This document shows, piece by piece, positions 27,699 through 35,809 of a DNA stretch of 64,000 nucleotides. The DNA comes from an uncultured Bacteroidaceae bacterium (GTDB taxonomy: Bacteria > Bacteroidota > Bacteroidia > Bacteroidales > Bacteroidaceae). Numbering within the stretch: position 1 is the first letter of the stretch; each line of letters begins with the position of its first letter. The notes under the pieces are model-generated. The model did no database searches, was not told where the DNA came from, and saw only the letters and a list, made by a program, of their open reading frames with translations. The DNA is taken from assembly GCA_905233765.1 (NCBI GenBank), contig CAJOCU010000007.1, forward strand, positions 1-64,000, given 5' to 3'. A program made the translations under genes and the position numbers.

Positions 27699-29189
27699 GT
27701 GGCAAACAAGTTTTCGCAGACAGGCACGCAAGTGCAGACTCAAAACCAGACACTGACTCCCCAGCAATTGCTGGTGAGCCAGTTGACGGAGATGTCCATC
27801 GAAGCTCTCTATGAGCGCGTTGATCAAGAGTTGAAGGAAAACATAGCGTTGGAGCGCAACACGGAAGATTTTGGTGATGCCACGGGCTCTGAAACAGCTT
27901 CTGAAACAGCCGACAGAACCGATTACACGGAGGATTTCGGGACTCCACAGGCGGCAGATATAGATTATTCTGAGCTATCGGAGAATTCAGGTCTATCAGA
28001 CGATGCTCCGTCAAACAGTTCCCACGCGACAGTGCCGGAAACCATCGTAGGCGAAACCCTGTCTTTTTATGACCAATTGGAAGAGCAGATAGGTTTCTTC
28101 CACCTCAGCGAACACGAAGAAGAGTTGCTTCGCTACCTTATCGGCTCTCTCGACGACGATGGGTTGCTCCATGCCTCACTCCAACAGATACAAGACGAGT
28201 TAGAGGTTTACCACAATATCCCTACATCGCAAGAGGAGCTGGAACGCGTTCTCTGCATCTTGCAACACTTCGAGCCCGCAGGCATCGGAGCACGCTCGCT
28301 GCAAGAATGTTTACTACTTCAGGTGCACCGTGCTCCCGATCACAATTCACCCATGAAGCGCAAGCTGGAGCGCGTTCTTAACGAACAGTTCGACAACCTC
28401 ATGCTCAAACGATGGGATCGCATCCAGCGTAGTCTGCACCTCAGCGACGCCGATGTGTCACGACTGCAACATGAGGTGCACCGCCTGAATCCGAGGCCGG
28501 GCAGTTCCATGGGCGAGGCCCTAGGCAAAAACCTGCAACAGATAACGCCCGATTTCATCGTTGATACAGACCCCTATGAGCAGCTCACGTTGGTCTTGAA
28601 TAACGGCCACGTGCCACCTCTTCGTGTGAGCGAAGACGAGCTCATATTTCTGCGTAGCTACGATGGTCGCGACATGAAGACACTGTCACGCTCGGAGCGC
28701 GACGGCATCCTCTATCTTCGCGAGCGCGTGGAGAAGGCACGCAGTTTCATCGAGGCCTTGCAACAGCGTCACCGCACGCTGACCCAGACCATGCAGACCA
28801 TCATCCGCATACAACGTCCCTTCTTTGAGAGCGGCGACGAGACATTGCTGCGCCCGATGACACTGGAGGATGTAGCCACACAAACAGGCCTTCACCTCTC
28901 TACCATCTCGCGCGTGAGCAACAGCAAATGGGTGCAGACACCTTACGGCATCTATCCCCTACGCTGGTTCTTCACCTCGGCCGCACGTCGTCAGGACGGT
29001 GATGAAGTCAGCGTCCGTAGCATCAAAGCTGCTCTTCAGGAGGTTATTGACAGTGAGGACAAACATGCCCCCCTCACTGATGAAGTATTGGCAACAGTCC
29101 TACAAGAAAGGGGATTCGATGTGGCACGCCGCACCGTAACCAAATACCGCGTCGCAATGGGCATCCCCGTGGCACGCTTAAGAAAATAA
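27699..29189 (+). CDS. rpoN: RNA polymerase sigma-54 factor
   Basis: A 496-aa RpoN starting with GTG. Region I is Gln/Leu-rich (TQNQTLTPQQLLVSQLTEMS), region II acidic (about 50-105), then the core-binding and HTH domains, and the RpoN box at about 476-484 (ARRTVTKYR) that reads the -24 element. Sigma-54 needs an AAA+ activator to open promoters; none is encoded in this window. It is possibly co-transcribed with the porin 37 bp upstream. Confidence 0.95.
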   Translation: MANKFSQTGTQVQTQNQTLTPQQLLVSQLTEMSIEALYERVDQELKENIALERNTEDFGDATGSETASETADRTDYTEDFGTPQAADIDYSELSENSGLSDDAPSNSSHATVPETIVGETLSFYDQLEEQIGFFHLSEHEEELLRYLIGSLDDDGLLHASLQQIQDELEVYHNIPTSQEELERVLCILQHFEPAGIGARSLQECLLLQVHRAPDHNSPMKRKLERVLNEQFDNLMLKRWDRIQRSLHLSDADVSRLQHEVHRLNPRPGSSMGEALGKNLQQITPDFIVDTDPYEQLTLVLNNGHVPPLRVSEDELIFLRSYDGRDMKTLSRSERDGILYLRERVEKARSFIEALQQRHRTLTQTMQTIIRIQRPFFESGDETLLRPMTLEDVATQTGLHLSTISRVSNSKWVQTPYGIYPLRWFFTSAARRQDGDEVSVRSIKAALQEVIDSEDKHAPLTDEVLATVLQERGFDVARRTVTKYRVAMGIPVARLRK

Positions 29190-29207
29190 ACAAGGAGAGC
29201 CAAGAAT

Positions 29208-30785
29208 ATGAGAAAGAGAATTGGTACATGGCTGATGGCAGCCCTAACGACACTGACCGCCGGCGCACAAGATATAAAGATCATGGTTCTTGCGAACCCC
29301 AATGTGATGGCACCGGAATTGCTGATAAAAGAAGGGAGCGCTTTTGACCAATCGTCCTCGAAATACCCTTTGTTGTATCGTGAAAGCAGTCAAATCTTTG
29401 AAGCTATCACAGACACCATTCACAAGTATCAGCCCACTCTCGTCCTTATCCCCGGAGGCCTCACAAAAAGTGGTGAATGGTTGAGTCACCAAAGAGTGGT
29501 TCGTGTCCTGGAAAAACTCTTAGAAGACGGTTACCCTACCTTAGTAATTCCCGGCGACCAGGATTATGACAACCCCACTGGCGTTTATTACGACGGCGAC
29601 ACGACGACACCCGCCGAGGGCATTTCTGCAGAACAGTTTGCAGAACTCTATAAGAACTTCGGCTACGGCAACACTTCTGACCGCGACCCTCATACCTTGT
29701 CCTACGTCTGCGAGCCCATAGATGGCTTGGTTATTTTCGGCATCGACCTTCATCAAACTGACGGTATTCTTGAAGAGGAGACACAGCAATGGATGTTTGA
29801 GCATGCCGACAAAACTATTGAGGAAGGCAAGCAAGTGGTAGCGATGCTTCACCCCAATGCGATGGAGCACTTCAACAAGCAAAGTGAACTGAGTGCCGGT
29901 ATTGTCGTTCAGGACTGGCTGCAAGTAGGTTCCGCCTTTGTGGAACACGGCATCCGACTGGTGTTCACAGGGCATCAGCACGTACAAGATGTGGCCACCT
30001 ACTATACTACAGAGCAGCGCACCGACTCCATCATTGATGTGGCCACAGGCTCGCTGGCCCTTTATCCCAACCCTTGGCGCATCATTGATGTTAACAAAGA
30101 CTTGACCGCTTGGCGAGGCTGGACGGGTTATATGAGAGAGTTGCCCGGCATTGGCGATGTACAGGCTGTCAGCAGGGAAACCTTCATGATTGGCTTTTCC
30201 TCCACGGCGCAACAACTGATATTTGACAACTGGGAAAAGATCAAAGGTATTCTCGACGACCACCAAACGGCTGTCAAGCTTGTGCACTTAGAGGACTGCG
30301 ACACACCTGAGGAGCTAAGCGAACTCGTGATCAAGTATTTCGGAGATCTCCTCAAAGAAGTCATCTTCGCACATCTTGAGGGCAACGAGCCCCGAACAGG
30401 CAAAACCGGCGATGACCTGAAAAAGGAATTTGAGGACGCTGCTTGGCAACTGCTCACCGACCAACTGAGCTGGTATGAATACGTCAACAGGACTGTCTAT
30501 TTCCTGGCAGTGAAAGAATTGTGCGAGGATGTTCTATATCCGGGCATGTACAGCATTATCTCCGACGAGAACAACTATGGTACACCAAAGGCTTGCCTTA
30601 TTGACGACTTGAATCCCTTCATCCGCCTCCCGCGCAGTGAGAAACGTTTCGATGCAGTTCAGGACATTCGCGCCTCCGAAACAGAGGACACGCCCTACTA
30701 CACCCTCGACGGCCGCTGCCTCCCCACCCCTCCCACACGCAAGGGCATCTACATCTATCAAGGTAAAAAACATCTGAAATACTAA
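29208..30785 (+). CDS. Calcineurin-like phosphoesterase homologue with degraded metal site and T9SS-type tail
   Basis: A 525-aa secreted protein (signal peptide to about GAQ, residue 21). Overall it follows Bacteroidota metallophosphoesterases, but most metal ligands are replaced: the DxH position reads NPN, GDLT reads GGLT, GNHD reads GDQD and the HH pair reads HP. Only GHxH (TGHQHVQD) is intact. Catalysis is therefore doubtful; a binding role is inferred. The C-terminus, YTLDGRCLPTPPTRKGIYIY then QGKKHLKY, is a type A T9SS sorting-domain-like end. It stands after rpoN. Confidence 0.8.
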   Translation: MRKRIGTWLMAALTTLTAGAQDIKIMVLANPNVMAPELLIKEGSAFDQSSSKYPLLYRESSQIFEAITDTIHKYQPTLVLIPGGLTKSGEWLSHQRVVRVLEKLLEDGYPTLVIPGDQDYDNPTGVYYDGDTTTPAEGISAEQFAELYKNFGYGNTSDRDPHTLSYVCEPIDGLVIFGIDLHQTDGILEEETQQWMFEHADKTIEEGKQVVAMLHPNAMEHFNKQSELSAGIVVQDWLQVGSAFVEHGIRLVFTGHQHVQDVATYYTTEQRTDSIIDVATGSLALYPNPWRIIDVNKDLTAWRGWTGYMRELPGIGDVQAVSRETFMIGFSSTAQQLIFDNWEKIKGILDDHQTAVKLVHLEDCDTPEELSELVIKYFGDLLKEVIFAHLEGNEPRTGKTGDDLKKEFEDAAWQLLTDQLSWYEYVNRTVYFLAVKELCEDVLYPGMYSIISDENNYGTPKACLIDDLNPFIRLPRSEKRFDAVQDIRASETEDTPYYTLDGRCLPTPPTRKGIYIYQGKKHLKY

Positions 30786-30788
30786 AGT

Positions 30789-31445
30789 ATGGTGTACCAG
30801 ACGCCCCACAACTCGACAACCCGCCGTGTCGAATCGCTACTCGTGTTGGCCGCCCATTGGCTGTCAGCGGTATTCCGCCCAGAGTTTATGCCACTATTGG
30901 GCTTTGTGGGTTTGTTTGTTTTCACTTATCTCAGTCTGTTGCCATTGGTATTTAAGGGAGCCGTCCTATCCTTGGTGTTATTGGGCACAGTACTGCTTCC
31001 GCGCTGGACCATCCTCTTCTGGCGCAAGGCACGGGGTTGGGAGCGCCACCGGCTTCGCCTGCGCGAGAACCGCCTGTTCCCTTACCTTGTTTATATTCTC
31101 TACTACGCCTTCACGCTGCACATCCTGAATCGCTTTCACCTTCCTCACTACATGTCGGGCATCCTTGTGGCTTCACTACTCATCCAGGGTAGTTGCTTCC
31201 TCATCAACCTTCGCTGGAAGATTTCCATGCACAGCGCCGGTGCCGGGGGTGTTATCGGTGCCTTAGCAGGCTACAGCATCCTTTTTGCATTTAATCCCAT
31301 CGGTTGGCTCTGCCTGTGCATCCTCATCTCTGGTCTTGTTGGTAGCAGTCGTATGCTCCTGCGTCAGCACAACCTCTGGCAGGTTATCGCCGGCACCTTC
31401 CTAGGGATTGTCGGCGGTTTCATCGGGGTCTTCGTTCTCTTGTGA
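30789..31445 (+). CDS. PAP2-like integral membrane protein
   Basis: A 218-aa protein with about five to six hydrophobic helices. The region ISMHSAGAGGVIGALAG followed by SSRMLLRQHNLWQVIAGTFLG parallels PAP2 motifs 2 and 3 (PSGH and SRxxxxxHxxxD), but motif 2 is atypical and the final Asp is Gln. Lipid phosphatase activity is therefore uncertain. It starts 3 bp after the phosphoesterase homologue, likely co-transcribed. Confidence 0.65.
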   Translation: MVYQTPHNSTTRRVESLLVLAAHWLSAVFRPEFMPLLGFVGLFVFTYLSLLPLVFKGAVLSLVLLGTVLLPRWTILFWRKARGWERHRLRLRENRLFPYLVYILYYAFTLHILNRFHLPHYMSGILVASLLIQGSCFLINLRWKISMHSAGAGGVIGALAGYSILFAFNPIGWLCLCILISGLVGSSRMLLRQHNLWQVIAGTFLGIVGGFIGVFVLL

Positions 31446-31510
31446 ATAACAAATTGAAGGCTTTTCAGCATTTTTATCATATTATTTATCTCTATTGGTA
31501 AATTTCTTTA

Positions 31511-31519
31511 TACCTTTGC
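31511..31519 (+). promoter_or_regulatory. -7 box of metK
   Basis: TACCTTTGC; transcription would start around 31526, so the riboswitch P1 stem (31532) sits at the very 5' end of the mRNA. No strong -33 element at 19-21 bp. Confidence 0.65.
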
Positions 31520-31531
31520 CGCCGAATTCAA

Positions 31532-31579
31532 TGTGGATAGATTTGGGCTGCTTGCAACCACAGAAAAAAATGCTAAAAG
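31532..31579 (+). promoter_or_regulatory. SAM-II riboswitch
   Basis: All core elements are present in order: P1 5' strand TGTGG (31532-31536), loop GATTT (31540-31544), CTTGCAA (31551-31557), P1 3' strand CCACA (31558-31562), AAAT (31568-31571) able to pair with ATTT as the H-type pseudoknot, and GCTAAAA (31572-31578). This is the arrangement of the SAM-II aptamer. It lies just after a promoter and about 90 nt upstream of metK, the enzyme that makes S-adenosylmethionine, so feedback control is expected. Confidence 0.85.
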
Positions 31580-31581
31580 AA

Positions 31582-31597
31582 CAACCTCGAGAGGTTG
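31582..31597 (+). terminator. Hairpin after the SAM-II aptamer, probable expression platform
   Basis: CAACCTC and GAGGTTG form a perfect 7-bp stem with a GA linker, 3 nt after the aptamer, followed by a GATGCATGTTTT stretch. It could be a short terminator or an alternative pairing partner for the aptamer. Which of the two is not clear. Confidence 0.55.
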
Positions 31598-31629
31598 ATG
31601 CATGTTTTCCCCAATGACATCCCATTCAT

Positions 31630-31663
31630 AACTTTAAACTCTAAACTTTAAACTTTAAACTTA
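31630..31663 (+). repeat. AAACTTT pre-start repeats of metK
   Basis: AACTTTAAACT-type units are repeated four times with small variations, ending 4 bp before the ATG. This is the longest of the plus-strand pre-start tracts. Confidence 0.65.
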
Positions 31664-31666
31664 AGA

Positions 31667-32950
31667 ATGGGTTACTTATTTACTTCCGAATCCGTGAGTG
31701 AGGGCCATCCCGACAAGGTGGCCGATCAGATTAGCGATGCCGTACTCGACAACCTTCTGGCGTTCGACCCTCAGTCGAAGGTCGCGTGCGAGACGTTGGT
31801 AACGACAGGACAGGTGGTGCTGGCCGGTGAGGTCAAGAGCCAGGCTTATGTCGATTTACCCGAGATTGCGCGTCAGACCATCCGCCGCATCGGCTACACC
31901 AAAGGCGAGTATATGTTCGAGGCCAACTCGTGTGGTGTTCTCTCGGCAATCCATGAACAAAGCCCCGATATCAACCGTGGCGTGGAACGCGAGGACCCCA
32001 TGAGTCAAGGCGCCGGTGACCAAGGAATGATGTTCGGCTATGCCACCAACGAAACCGAGAACTACATGCCGCTGGCATTGGACCTGAGCCATCGCATCCT
32101 GCGCGTGTTAGCCGACATCCGTCGCGAAGGCCGCGAAATGAGCTACCTGCGTCCCGATGCAAAGAGCCAGGTAACCATTGAGTATGATGAAACAGGCGTT
32201 CCACGTCGCGTGGACACCATCGTCGTCTCCACCCAACACGATGAGTTCGTACAGGCCCTCGACGGCAATCAGGAGAAGGCCGACCGAGAGATGCTGGACC
32301 AGATACGCCGCGATGTTCGTGAGATTCTGATGCCCCGCGTCATCGAAGGCATTCAGAACGAAACCGTGCGCGCACTCTTTGATGACCATATCACCTACCA
32401 CGTCAACCCCACGGGAAAGTTTGTTATCGGCGGTCCCCACGGCGACACGGGTCTGACAGGGCGCAAGATTATTGTTGACACATACGGCGGAAAAGGAGCT
32501 CACGGCGGTGGCGCCTTCTCAGGAAAAGACCCCTCAAAGGTGGATCGCTCGGCAGCCTATGCTGCACGCCATATCGCCAAGAACATGGTGGCGGCGGGGG
32601 TTGCTGACGAGATCCTGGTGCAGCTGAGTTATGCTATCGGCGTGGCAGAACCCGTGAGCATCTTCGTTGACACCTACGGCAAGAGCCACGTCAAGGAGTC
32701 TGATGGCGAGATCGCCCGCAAAATCAAAGACCTCTTCGACCTGCGCCCGCGTGCCATCGAAGATCGTCTGAAACTGCGCGCTCCCATCTATGAGGAGACC
32801 GCGGCCTACGGACACATGGGGCGCCAGCCGCAATATGTCAAGAAGATATTCCGGAGCCACTACGGGAAACCCGTAGCCATCAATGTGGAACTCTTCACAT
32901 GGGAGAAGCTGGACTATGTCGAGCGCATCTGCGAAGCATTTGGACTATGA
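31667..32950 (+). CDS. metK: S-adenosylmethionine synthetase
   Basis: A 427-aa enzyme making SAM from ATP and methionine. Seen: [20 protein letters not shown] with the catalytic His-Pro-Asp loop, [15 protein letters not shown] and [20 protein letters not shown]. Length is normal for Bacteroidota MetK. Control by the SAM-II element upstream fits its product. The stop overlaps the start of the LOG gene (ATGA). Confidence 0.97.
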   Translation: MGYLFTSESVSEGHPDKVADQISDAVLDNLLAFDPQSKVACETLVTTGQVVLAGEVKSQAYVDLPEIARQTIRRIGYTKGEYMFEANSCGVLSAIHEQSPDINRGVEREDPMSQGAGDQGMMFGYATNETENYMPLALDLSHRILRVLADIRREGREMSYLRPDAKSQVTIEYDETGVPRRVDTIVVSTQHDEFVQALDGNQEKADREMLDQIRRDVREILMPRVIEGIQNETVRALFDDHITYHVNPTGKFVIGGPHGDTGLTGRKIIVDTYGGKGAHGGGAFSGKDPSKVDRSAAYAARHIAKNMVAAGVADEILVQLSYAIGVAEPVSIFVDTYGKSHVKESDGEIARKIKDLFDLRPRAIEDRLKLRAPIYEETAAYGHMGRQPQYVKKIFRSHYGKPVAINVELFTWEKLDYVERICEAFGL

Positions 32951-33522
32951 AGATTGCCGTCTATTGTGCTTCCAGCACCAAGATTCACGAGGATTTTTTC
33001 ACTGCGGCACGCCAGCTTGGTGAAGGGCTGGCTCGCCGCGGCATCGGCCTTATCAACGGCGCCGGTCACATGGGACTGATGGGAGCTTCGTCAGATGCGT
33101 GCCTAGCGGCCGGAGGTGAAGTGACAGGGGTCATCCCCACCTTCATGGTGGAACAGAGCTGGCATCACACCGGACTCACAGAACTCATCGAGACGCGCGA
33201 TATGCACGAGCGCAAGCAAACCATTGCTCGTCTGAGCGATGGTTGCATCGCCCTTCCTGGCGGCTGCGGCACGCTGGAGGAACTGATGGAGGTCATCACG
33301 TGGAAACAGCTAGGCCTGTACCTCAAGCCCATTGTCATCCTGAACACCCGCGGATACTACGACCCTCTTCTGGCACAGTTGCAGCGCGGCATTGACGAGC
33401 ATTTCATGGGTGAACGCCATGCAGAGATTTGGCGTGTCGCCTACACCCCCGAGGAATCCATTGATCTGGTCCTATCCACTCCCCTCTGGGATGCCAGTGT
33501 CCGCAAGTTTGCTGCGATATGA
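32947..33522 (+). CDS. LOG family protein (nucleotide 5'-monophosphate phosphoribohydrolase-like)
   Basis: A 191-aa Rossmann-fold protein starting [14 protein letters not shown] at 32947, overlapping metK by 4 nt. The family motif PGGxGTxEE is present as [12 protein letters not shown], with [16 protein letters not shown] before it. LOG proteins cleave the N-glycosidic bond of purine (cytokinin) nucleoside monophosphates; in bacteria the physiological substrate is often unknown. Its end overlaps the DUF4271 gene by 4 nt. Confidence 0.9.
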   Translation: MKIAVYCASSTKIHEDFFTAARQLGEGLARRGIGLINGAGHMGLMGASSDACLAAGGEVTGVIPTFMVEQSWHHTGLTELIETRDMHERKQTIARLSDGCIALPGGCGTLEELMEVITWKQLGLYLKPIVILNTRGYYDPLLAQLQRGIDEHFMGERHAEIWRVAYTPEESIDLVLSTPLWDASVRKFAAI

Positions 33523-34235
33523 GCCTTCCCCAACTCTATCTTCACACGGCAGGCGATGACTCGCTAATGGCGGAGAACGGCCTCCTGTTCCGTCCCTCGA
33601 CCGAGGAGACGGAGGAGGTCGGATCGTGGGGAATGGCAGGCACTCCCATTGGAGAGACGACTGTCCACAGCGACACCTTCATCATCACCCTGCTACTCTC
33701 TATCGTTTGCACCATGATCTATTGGCGCAAACGTAAACGTGCGCTGGTTGCAGTGCAGTTTTGCATACTAGGTGCCCTGATGGCGCTCATCGCATCGCAC
33801 CATCTCCACCTGCCTTGCCCCGTTACACCCGACTGGGTGTTTGTAATAGCCTACGCTCTAATCTTGGGAGCATACCTGGGTGTCAAACAGGTCCTTTACC
33901 ACTGGGTGCATCATGTCTTTTTCTCAAAAGCTCAGCGAGCCCAATGGCGCCGCTATTATTCCTCCTTACTGATGGTCGAAACGGCAGCCTTTTATCCCAT
34001 CGTTCTTTTGTTCGCTTTCCTGCCGTTAAACATCATTATCGCCTCCCAAATGTTTCTTCTTGTGTTACTTTTTGTCAAAATATGGCTACTTTGGAGGTGC
34101 TTTTCGGTCTTTTTCCAGAAAAAACATGGCTATTTGCATCTTTTTGTGTACTTTTGCGCCCTCGAAGGCACACCCCTGGTGGTTTTAGGTGCCATTTTGA
34201 TAGAAATAACACGCAGTTTGACACTTATATTGTAA
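33519..34235 (+). CDS. DUF4271 family membrane protein
   Basis: A 238-aa protein with a polar N-terminus (about 50 residues) and roughly six hydrophobic helices. The central VKQVLYHWVHHVFFSKAQRAQW and late VKIWLLWRCFSVF fit DUF4271, a Bacteroidota family usually found beside hemD as here. Function unknown. It overlaps LOG by 4 nt and precedes hemD by 7 bp. Confidence 0.8.
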   Translation: MSLPQLYLHTAGDDSLMAENGLLFRPSTEETEEVGSWGMAGTPIGETTVHSDTFIITLLLSIVCTMIYWRKRKRALVAVQFCILGALMALIASHHLHLPCPVTPDWVFVIAYALILGAYLGVKQVLYHWVHHVFFSKAQRAQWRRYYSSLLMVETAAFYPIVLLFAFLPLNIIIASQMFLLVLLFVKIWLLWRCFSVFFQKKHGYLHLFVYFCALEGTPLVVLGAILIEITRSLTLIL

Positions 34236-34242
34236 GGTAACG

Positions 34243-34992
34243 ATGATTAAGAAGATATTGGTTTCACAACCCAAGCCCTCTTCAGAAAAATCACCCTATT
34301 TTGACATTGCCGACCGTTATGGCGTAGAGATTGTCTTCCATCCGTTCATCAAGGTGGAAGGTCTTTCTGCACGTGAGTTCCGCCAACAGAAGATTTCGTT
34401 GCCTGAGCACACTGCCGTTGTCTTCACGTCACGTCATGCCATCGATCACTTTTTCCAATTGGCCAAGGAGCTGCGTTTTGCCGTGCCGGACACGATGAAA
34501 TATTTCTGCATCACAGAGCAGGTGGCCCTGTATATCCAGAAATATGTACAGTATCGCAAACGCAAGATATTCTTCGGCAGCACGGGAAAGTTCGCCGACC
34601 TGCTCCCCCTGATGGTCAAACACAAGAATGAGCACTACTTCATTCCTCAGAGTGATGTTCACAACGACGAAATCACCAACCTGATGGAGAGCAAGAAGCT
34701 GCGCCACACAGAAGGCATCATGTATCGCACCGTTGCCAACGACCTGGAGGGCGACCAGCCTTTAGACTTCGACATGTTGGTTTTCTTCAGCCCCAGCGGC
34801 GTACAGAGTCTGTTGAAGAACTGCCCCGATTTCAAGCAGGGTAAGGTCGCAATTGCCACATTCGGCCCCACCACCGCTAAGGCGGTGAAAGACGCCGGCC
34901 TGCGTCTCGACTTGGAAGCCCCCACGGCACAGTATCCGAGCATCACCTCAGCTCTCAACGCATACATTGCCGAAGCCAACAAAAAGAAATAA
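34243..34992 (+). CDS. hemD: Uroporphyrinogen-III synthase
   Basis: A 249-aa HemD-family protein: ILVSQPKPSSEKSPYFDIAD at the N-terminus, VVFTSRHAIDHFF, LVFFSPSGVQSLL and IATFGPTTAKAVKDAGL, matching the two-domain HemD fold that closes the tetrapyrrole ring. Sequence conservation in this family is low, but the Bacteroidota type is recognisable. rnpA starts 13 bp later. Confidence 0.85.
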   Translation: MIKKILVSQPKPSSEKSPYFDIADRYGVEIVFHPFIKVEGLSAREFRQQKISLPEHTAVVFTSRHAIDHFFQLAKELRFAVPDTMKYFCITEQVALYIQKYVQYRKRKIFFGSTGKFADLLPLMVKHKNEHYFIPQSDVHNDEITNLMESKKLRHTEGIMYRTVANDLEGDQPLDFDMLVFFSPSGVQSLLKNCPDFKQGKVAIATFGPTTAKAVKDAGLRLDLEAPTAQYPSITSALNAYIAEANKKK

Positions 34993-35005
34993 AAGCACAT
35001 AAGAG

Positions 35006-35374
35006 GTGGACACCGTTCACACCTTTCCCAAAACCGAGCGCTTGTGCAGCCGCAAAGCTATTGAAGCGCTCTTCGCGGGCGGAAACCGATCTTTGTCGGC
35101 CTTTCCGCTCCGTGTGGTATATAGGGTTTCCGATGGTGAGTCCACGCAGGTCCTGATGTCTGTCTCCAAGCGCCATTTCAAACATGCCGTGGATCGTAAC
35201 CGCACCAAGCGTCAGCTGCGCGAGGCCTGGCGGCTACACCGCGACATTCTCCCCCCCCAGCCTAGACTGCACCTGGCCTTCATCTGGCTCGCCGATGAGC
35301 TACAACCATCCGACCTCATACAACGCAAAGTCAAGAACCTCCTCCACAGGATAAGGGAACAACTCGCAGATTAG
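35006..35374 (+). CDS. rnpA: Ribonuclease P protein component
   Basis: A 122-aa basic protein starting with GTG. The RNR motif VDRNRTKRQLREAWRLHR and the N-terminal FPKTERLCSRKAIEALFAGG are typical. It supports RNase P RNA in tRNA 5' processing. yidD follows, the usual rnpA-yidD order. Confidence 0.92.
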   Translation: MDTVHTFPKTERLCSRKAIEALFAGGNRSLSAFPLRVVYRVSDGESTQVLMSVSKRHFKHAVDRNRTKRQLREAWRLHRDILPPQPRLHLAFIWLADELQPSDLIQRKVKNLLHRIREQLAD

Positions 35375-35401
35375 TCCCTCATTCTCACTTTTCATTTTCA
35401 A

Positions 35402-35629
35402 TTGCTCCGCCAGCTTCTCATCCTCCCCATCCGCTTCTACCAACGGTGCATTTCACCGCTGACGCCCCCGTCGTGCCGCTACACGCCAACCTGCTCACAA
35501 TATGCAGTGGAAGCCATCCAGAAGCATGGCGCCTTCAAGGGGCTGTACCTGGCCATTCGGCGCATTCTGCGCTGTCATCCTTGGGGAGGCTATGGCTACG
35601 ACCCCGTCCCCGACACCTTCCATTGGTAG
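35402..35629 (+). CDS. yidD: Membrane protein insertion efficiency factor YidD
   Basis: A 75-aa protein with the complete family signature: [36 protein letters not shown] and [18 protein letters not shown]. It aids YidC-dependent insertion. The start is TTG at 35402; no other start codon fits. A CACTTTTCATTTTCA repeat tract lies immediately before it. Confidence 0.92.
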   Translation: MLRQLLILPIRFYQRCISPLTPPSCRYTPTCSQYAVEAIQKHGAFKGLYLAIRRILRCHPWGGYGYDPVPDTFHW

Positions 35630-35638
35630 TCCTCCCCT

Positions 35639-35673
35639 AAAAAACTTTTGCGGAAAACCCTACGAACCCTCCG
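35639..35673 (+). repeat. Island-border repeat, copy 1
   Basis: A 35-nt sequence with the invariant core GAAAACCCTACGAACC-like stretch (35652-35668), preceded by AAAAAACTTTTGCG and followed by CTCCG. It matches copy 2 at 31 of 35 positions and copy 3 at 32 of 35. It lies 10 bp past the yidD stop, at the left edge of the surface-protein island. Confidence 0.8.
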
Positions 35674-35709
35674 GAGCCAAATAGACAAAAGCAGGGCATG
35701 GAAAACACG

Positions 35710-35741
35710 AAGTGCCCGACCTGTGGAGGGGTCGGGCACTT
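35710..35741. terminator. Strong hairpin between yidD and the BACON gene
   Basis: AAGTGCCCGACC and GGTCGGGCACTT form a perfect 12-bp stem with an 8-nt loop. It separates the convergent yidD and BACON transcripts and probably serves both. No long T-run follows on either strand. Confidence 0.65.
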
Positions 35742-35809
35742 GGGATTGATGAGGGTATCTTGTTTGACGATGACTTCTTACTTAATTGAAAATAGTGTCG
35801 ATGCATGAA

